Shown: positions 58,046-64,000 of the stretch, piece by piece
Layout of the letters: the number at the start of each line of letters is the position of its first letter
Numbering within the stretch: position 1 is the first letter of the stretch
Assembly: GCF_035046485.1 (NCBI RefSeq)
Contig: NC_085136.1
Location: 220,910,853 to 220,974,852, forward strand
Length of the DNA: 64,000 nt
Direction: 5' to 3'
Source of the DNA: Aedes albopictus
Lineage: Eukaryota; Arthropoda; Insecta; Diptera; Culicidae
Program-made: the position numbers and the translations under genes
The notes under the pieces: model-generated
The model's database searches: none
Told to the model about the DNA's origin: nothing
Seen by the model: the letters and a program-made list of their open reading frames with translations, nothing else

Positions 58046-58359
58046 AAATCCTCTACATAGAGATGAGCGGAAGTTACATACGTCGATTCGGCAACGCTGT
58101 TTGTTTTGTTTACAACAGCTGCCAACACTTGCTACAAAGCTAGATGTTCAAACTTTGTGCGTGACTTCGTTGTGGTTCAAGTTGTTTTGTTTACATTTTC
58201 TTATTATGGTAGATTTTTGTTTCAAAATTTTGTTGAAATAGCGGAGCAATCGAAGAAATCTGAAATTCATTGCAAAAGTGTTACGCCAATCATATCGGCA
58301 GAAGTGAAGCAAGAAGCAGCAATGGAAGTTTTTTCGACAAGTTCAGCAACAAAAGTGTC
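58046..58359. other. Unassigned sequence left of the hAT-like element
   Basis: Continues beyond the hAT-like element at 62054. Contains a plus-strand frame (58106-58366) without a recognised domain. Confidence 0.3.
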
Positions 58360-58464
58360 GTCATAAGCAGTGTTGCGAAACTCATGCTCACGAGTAAAAA
58401 ATACTCACTCACCTTACTCATTTGCGAGTAATGCTCACGCTGTGAGTTACTCGCGTATGAGTAT

Positions 58465-58562
58465 ACTCACGCGTGAGTAATGACGTCATACTCTCGCGTG
58501 AGTATTATTCACTGGTGAGTAATACTCACGCGAGAGTATGACGTCATTACTCACGCGTGAGT
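58465..58562. repeat. Perfect 42-bp inverted repeat with 14-nt spacer
   Basis: Arms 58465-58506 and 58521-58562 are exact inverse copies. Each contains the palindromes ACTCACGCGTGAGT and TGACGTCA. Located in the left subterminal region of the hAT-like element. Confidence 0.95.
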
Positions 58563-58658
58563 TACTCATTTTACTCACGGTGAGTTTAGTGAGTAAGTTA
58601 TTTTTGTTGGTTTGAAATGATGTTTTCGTTTGTTCTGTACTGCAATGGTGATTATTTA

Positions 58659-59077
58659 TATCCCTTTCGTGACGAACCAGCACAATTGTGCTGTTGAGCG
58701 GTAGCAGATTTGCACATTTTTTTCATCTGTTTAGACTTTGTTTTATGTGATGTAAATTGTTTCAATAATTCAGCCATTACTTATACTTGTTTGTGTGTAA
58801 ACAAACTTTTGTTTACGTTGCCAGTAAGATTTATCACAACCAGGTAAACAAAAAGTGGACAAAAACCGTAAAACATGAAAAAGTTTTGTCTGTCGCATAA
58901 TTTTCATTTCCGATTTGTCTAGGTAGTCAAACTTAGAAATCGAAAGATAAAGAGTAGTTCTTTCAATTGAGGTAAAATAATTGTTGTTTCGTTGGGAAAT
59001 CTAAGAGTTCTGGAGAGCCAAAGTTGAGCCATTTGTATGGAGATTTTATTTTTTTGCGCTCCGTCACGAAAGGGATA
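58659..59077. mobile_element. 419-bp TA-flanked MITE
   Basis: Ends TATCCCTTTCGTGACG and its exact inverse, with TA outside (58657-58658 and 59078-59079). Nested in the hAT-like element. Confidence 0.8.
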
Positions 59078-59829
59078 TACTAGGCACAGTTTTCGAGGAA
59101 AGGTAGATCTTCTCGAGAGCTTTGGCGCCATAGGCTAAAAACTCTTATTGTTTACCTACGCATGCAAAGTAATATAATAAATTGGGAAAGCTCTATATTT
59201 CGCCACACTTTGTGAATGGTATAACTTTTTTCGCATACGTCGGGTCACTTTACGGTATTCAATAAAGGTGTTTGGCATATATTTACCTACCTTCAAATAA
59301 AAAATGGTAGGGTCAATTACAACATCTCCTAGGTCCAAACATTTAAAACTTTTCTTTTCTGCATACATTCGATCGTTTTTTTCCACATGGCTAGTTTCTA
59401 TTACTGTGCAAAAAGATAGGGTAAGTAATGGCCAAATAGTGATTTCGCTTCAAAATTTCTTAAGTAGGCAAGTAAGGAAAAAAGTTTTACACTGGTAACG
59501 CCTCCCTTGTTAATCCAAAAGAGCTGTAGTTTTTTTCTGCGCGGAAAAATAGTCCGTTCTATTATTCCGTAAGGAAAAGTAACGTTTTTCCTCATACTAA
59601 ATACTTGATCAGTTTGTAATTTAAAATTCACAAAAAAATAGTAAATTTACTTGAGTACTCAACTTTCGAACATGAAACTTACACACTAAACGCATCCAGC
59701 AAAGCAAAAACCAGCAAAACGAATAGTTGATTTTTAAGCAATTTTTTGCTAGAATCCGGTACAACTTTGTGCCCTATCAGCACAAATTGCTGGATGTTTC
59801 ATAAAAAAGTGCTTAGACTTGATAGAATA

Positions 59830-60185
59830 GGGCAGATCGGTGAAGTACCAGATTTGTAGTAATGAGCTGAATTTTAGTATGGTGAGAAGGTTAATTATCC
59901 GTTTCTGTAGTGAAATGGTGCAAAAAGCGTGGGTATTATGATTCCTTGCCTAATTTTATGCTGTTTGAGCAAAACTTTGGGCAACAGTGTTGTTGTTTTC
60001 TTCATTTCTTGCAACATAAACAACATAGTTATCCAAAGTTTTGCTCAAACAGCATCAAATTAGGCAAGGAATCATAATACCCACGCATTTTGCACCATTT
60101 CACTGCAGAAACGGAGAATTAACCTTCCTACCATACCAAAATTCAGCTCATTACTACAAATCTAGTACTACACCGAACGTGCCCC
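59830..60185. mobile_element. Hairpin MITE, about 356 bp
   Basis: Two arms of about 150 bp are near-exact inverse copies (for example TTTGTAGTAATGAGCTGAAT at 59852, mirrored near 60140). Outer ends are GGGCA-like. Target duplication unclear. Confidence 0.8.
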
Positions 60186-60234
60186 ATTGAAACAAAACTT
60201 TATTGTAACTTATGGGTGACAAAAGGAACAAATT

Positions 60235-60653
60235 GCCGGGGCCCATAGCGTAGTGGCTACACGTTCATTTCATAAGTGGATGGTCATGGGTTCGATCCCA
60301 GCCCCGGTACTTGCAATTTTTCGTGAGTTGCTCTTCCCGAGAGCAGCTGGCACCTGACCTTCTTCAGAGCATATGCTCCAACGGACCCGGAAACCTGGAT
60401 ATCGGCTAACGGCAACTCATAATGAACCCCCATTCGGACTGGAAAAGGAACAAGAGCCATACATCAACATCCCCGTGCTCATCATTCTACCATGATAGGG
60501 TAGAAAGTGAATCCAGTTCGATCTAGTAGAATTATAATAGAATACATTTAGGAGCTGTACAAAGTGTAAGTACAGCTTCCAATTGGAATCGCTCACGCAG
60601 TGCCCTAGTGGACAAAAGAGCTGTTAATTAGGTGAAGTGATTGAAGAATGAAA
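60235..60653 (+). mobile_element. Complete tRNA-derived SINE (type 1)
   Basis: 419 bp with box A (ATAGCGTAGTGGC, near 60246) and box B (GGTTCGATCCC, near 60290). Flanked by an exact 14-bp duplication AAAAGGAACAAATT (60221-60234 and 60654-60667). Matches 7554-8232 without the MITE. Confidence 0.95.
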
Positions 60654-60744
60654 AAAAGGAACAAATTCTGAAGGAATCCCATGAGCTTTTTCAAGTATTG
60701 GTTTGTTTTTTCATATAAAGTTGGACCACCTATAGTTGGACCAT

Positions 60745-60896
60745 GATCCTGTGAAGCACAGTCTATGTCCTATCCTTTTTCCTTCCCTTCTCCGTCAGGT
60801 AAATGATAAATAGGCTCGTGTTCATGGCGATGGCTCAAATTTCCCGAATGGAGGAGAACGTGCCTCAAGAGCCGACCTACTGATACCTGATACCTG
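60745..60896 (+). mobile_element. 152-bp truncated retrotransposon 3' end
   Basis: Flanked by an exact 13-bp duplication ATAGTTGGACCAT (60732-60744 and 60897-60909). Ends in tandem TGATACC repeats, typical of some non-LTR 3' tails. Parent element not identified. Confidence 0.8.
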
Positions 60897-61189
60897 ATAG
60901 TTGGACCATATGAGCCTCGGACCTAAAAACAAAAAAAAATTGCCGAGCAAATTACTACCTACCAGTAACATGGCCAGTAATCACACCCAGGAAACCAATA
61001 AACAGCTAAAATGGCATTAATTCAGCACTATATGCGCCTTTGCAGCAGGTCTGCTGCTATCGAGCTGTCAAATCCAAGGTCAATTCGGCTACCAATCGAG
61101 CACACCACGCAATGCCGTAAAATTGCTTTAATGCAATTCAGTATCATAATTTATATTTTATCTAACTCATTTTGGTATCATAATGACCA

Positions 61190-61325
61190 GTTTTTCCGAA
61201 CAGGTTCATTATGCAACTTAAATGAGTTGCATAATGAAAAATAGTTGTATAACGTTCATAATGTAACTCATTTGAGTTGCATTATGAACATTATGCAACT
61301 CAAATGAGTTGCATTATGAAAAAAA
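61190..61325. repeat. Cluster of ATGCAACTCATTTGAGTTGCAT-like palindromes
   Basis: At least three copies of a GCAACTCAAATGAGTTGC-type palindrome (near 61212, 61268 and 61295), with TTCATAATG between them. It may be the core of a further small element. Ends not found. Confidence 0.7.
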
Positions 61326-62053
61326 CATTGCATACAATTTTGTATGGAACTCGTTGCAAAACTCAATTTTTTCAGCACTCTTCGTATTTATCCAGCTCGG
61401 CAAGCCTCGTTGGATAAATGTACGACTCGCACAAGCATGCAAATACATTTCGAACTCAATTATATGTGAATGTCACGCCTGCACTAACAGAAAAAAATCA
61501 CTGTTTCAGCTTAATTCAACCGCCCATTCAAATCAGCATCACGTCCTGCAAAAAATTTTTGGCTTCACGCCAGTTATATGTGAATGACAGCCATTTCAGG
61601 GGATTGATCTCTGTCTACAAGAGGTTTGAGTTCAAACAAAAGCCCTCACGTTGAGCTGTTGGGCTCAAAGGGGACCTCTTCAGGACCACCCTTAACGGAG
61701 CGCTTAGAACTAGCAGTAAGATACAATTCACTAGAATAAAAAAAAAACAATAGAATTATTGACAAGCAACCTTGTCTACTGATTCAATACATTCGCCCCA
61801 ATAAAACATACCATTTTAATGTTTGATAGGATTCCAAGCCTTTAGATAAATTTTAGATTACCGTATGAATATGAGTAAAGCATACTCGTGAGTGAGTATC
61901 TGCACGTCAATACTCACGAGTGAGTGTGAGTTGTACAGCGCTTACTCAAATGTGAGTAATACTCACGGTGAGTTTAAGGTGTACTGCTCATACTCATGAG
62001 TGAGTTTGACTAGATGTGTGAGTACTCGCTCATTTCGCAACACTGGTCATAAG

Positions 62054-62734
62054 CATGAGCTTTTAAAAGCAGAATTAATATTTTTTTATCTTTTTACTAA
62101 ACATACATATGCCGCCAATATCTCGATATTAAAAATAAATAATTTTAATTTATTTAGTTCCGATTGCAATACCGTTCAAACGACGCCTTCCTACAAACGA
62201 TAAGCATGTTCATTTGGCTCACACTTTGGCAGTTCTCTCTGCACGATTGGCTCACAATGGCCGCCTCCGCAGATCTCTATAATGTAGGATTACTAGTTTT
62301 GATCTGATAAATTGCATTATTATGGTGAAATGGGAGCGCGTCCAGGAGCATTTTTGCCTCGCATTTTCGAGAGCACCGATCTCGTCATCCACAAATTTCC
62401 CGAAAACAAAAATGCTACTCAATGTATACCACGGGTGAGCAAGGCAACTCTGTTTCAACTCTGTTTGTTGTTTAGATGACAAAATCTGTGCTGTCGGTAT
62501 TTGCAAGGCAGCCATTGTGACGGCCATATTTGGATTCGCTCATATATGTCCTAAACTTCCCTCAGCGTGGGAGTTGGTTCATTTCCGTCTTCCGCTGCAC
62601 TGCACAATGGTCCGAATCCACGTTTTAGCAGGAAAAAAATCCGTATCTCAGTTTTTGTTAATTTTAGGCATTTTGTGTCTTCAGAGAAGTTGTTTGAATT
62701 TGTTTGCTGCATCTTTTCCAAAAATTTTTGATTA
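62054..62734. other. Unassigned sequence right of the hAT-like element
   Basis: No domain or repeat structure recognised. Minus frame 62252-62527 (91 codons) shows nothing familiar. Confidence 0.3.
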
Positions 62735-64000
62735 GGGTGGTCCGCGTCTTAACTCAAATCTGGAATAGAACTTTTAAATTTCAAGTCATACGCGATCGAA
62801 TTCTTCAGCAAACTTGTAGGCAATGCTATTTTGAGCAACTTTGCCGAATACGCCGTTTATCTAGCTCTTAATTTGAACATAGTAGGTCAATTTTAAGTGT
62901 TGACTTAGGGTGAGCCACCCAAAAACGGTTTTTTCGCAATAACTTTTTTATTTGATTTTTTTCGAAGATGTGAGCTTCGGAGCATTTGAAGAGTAAGTAA
63001 TGACGCATATTTGTTCTGAACATTGCACGTTGCTAAGTCTTGCCATTCAAATGTTATGGGCAATTTTGACTTAAAATCAACGATGTCTTCAAATGCTTAT
63101 ATCTCTAGGAGCTGGTAAAATAAAAAAAAGTTCTTTAAGCGGCATTTGGAAGGTCACATATAAAGCCAAATTTGGAGCACATATTACAAGAACGTTATTT
63201 TTTAAATTGGAATAAATCGACTCCAAAAATCCCCTTAAAAATCGAAAAACTATATAAGTACAATTTTAAAGGTAGAGTCAAACTGTCTTCGGAAAAAATG
63301 TAGGTTTTACCATGCCAACAAGTTTTCCAAACACGATTTTTTTACAAAACGTGAAACAAAAGCTTGAAATTGATAATTTGATTCTTAGGGGTACATGCTA
63401 TGTTTTTCTAGGAAATCAGAACGATTATATTCTTTAAATACAAATTATCAATTTCAAGCTTTTGTTTCACGTTTTACAAAAAAGTCGTGTATGGGAAACT
63501 TTTAGGTATGGTGAAAACCCACATTTTTTCAGAAGACAGTTTGACTCTATCTTTAAAATTGTATGAGTTATAAGTAGTTTTTCGATTTTTAAGGGGATTT
63601 TTGGAGTCGATTTATTCCAATTTAAAAAATAACGTTCTTGTAATATTTGCTCCACATTTGGCTTTTTATGTGACCTTCCAAATGCCGCTTAAAGAACATT
63701 TTTTATTTTACCAGCTCCATGAGATATAAGCATTTGAAGACATCGTTGTTTTTAAGTCAAAATTGCCCATAACATATGAATGACAAGACCTAGCAACATG
63801 CAATGTTCAGAACAAATATGCGTCATTACTTGCTCTTTAAATGCTCCGAAGCTAACATCTTCGAAAAAAATCAAATAAAAAAGTTATTGCAAAAAAACCG
63901 TTTTTGGGGGGCTCACCCTAAGTCAAAACTTAAAATTGACCTACTATGTTCAAATTTAGAGCTAGATAAACGGCGTATTCAGCAAAGTTGCTCGAAATAG
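62735..64000. mobile_element. Long-TIR foldback element, truncated by the window edge
   Basis: The left arm begins near AGGGTGGTCC (62735). The sequence folds about a centre near 63400, and the right arm (63430-64000) mirrors the left arm, for example AGGGTGAGCCACCC-type sequence near 62908 and its inverse near 63910. Arms exceed 550 bp. The right end and target duplication lie outside. No transposase seen. Confidence 0.8.

Larger units (their letters stand above)
58368..62045. mobile_element. hAT-like non-autonomous element, 3.7 kb with nested insertions
   Basis: Ends CAGTGTTGCGAAA and (inverse) CAGTGTTGCGAAA, with GTCATAAG duplicated exactly (58360-58367 and 62046-62053). CAGTG ends and an 8-bp duplication are typical of hAT. 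Both subterminal regions (58385-58600 and 61875-62035) are packed with CTCACG/CGTGAG and ACTCA/TGAGT motifs. Inside sit a TA-flanked MITE, a hairpin MITE, a SINE and a retro fragment. No transposase frame found. Confidence 0.85.

Overview
The window is eukaryotic, AT-rich and almost saturated with transposable elements. The mix points to a culicine mosquito, most likely Aedes: tRNA-derived SINEs resembling Feilai, R1-, RTE- and Jockey-clade non-LTR retrotransposons, a BEL/Pao gag relic, long foldback elements, many TA-flanked and hAT-like MITEs, and 12-bp minisatellites. The species is inferred, not proven.

The only host gene I can support lies on the minus strand. Three small exons (45759-45929, 16674-16818, 6852-6979) have good splice sites, matching intron phases and a cysteine pattern of the GDNF-family-receptor (GFR) type. 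They imply introns of about 28.9 kb and 9.7 kb. Everything between 6.85 and 45.9 kb is therefore intronic, and most of the mobile elements sit inside this gene. Earlier and later exons were not found and probably lie outside the window.

Layout: 1-5.3 kb, two R1-clade elements (an open ORF1 on minus, a decayed ORF2 on plus split by a foldback element). 7.5-12 kb, SINEs with nested insertions up to four levels deep. 13-16.1 kb, a GGAATTCCTCCA minisatellite split by a DNA element. 17.1 kb, a hairpin MITE. 18.5-22.9 kb, an RTE element split by a Transib-like foldback. 23.9-31 kb, a nearly full-length R1-clade element inserted in an older inverted copy. 33.3-37.3 kb, R1 and RTE copies on minus. 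38-40.7 kb, small TIR elements. 41-45.5 kb, a hAT-like TIR element filled with minisatellite and carrying a Jockey insertion. 47.2-50 kb, an RTE copy with a SINE and a hAT MITE inside. 50-52 kb, BEL/Pao gag remains. 53-55.4 kb, RTE pieces and two unusual DNA elements. 56.7-58 kb, an RTE copy. 58.4-62 kb, a hAT-like element with nested insertions. 62.7-64 kb, a foldback running off the edge.

The most interesting pattern is a group of three elements (13549-14775, 53379-54719, 54897-55377). Their inverted ends begin with CCC, they are flanked by 2-bp duplications that are not TA, and each is packed with its own short motif (ATCGTA, GAACTT or GTTATT). Two of them also carry a tRNA-like module. 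I cannot place them in a named superfamily.
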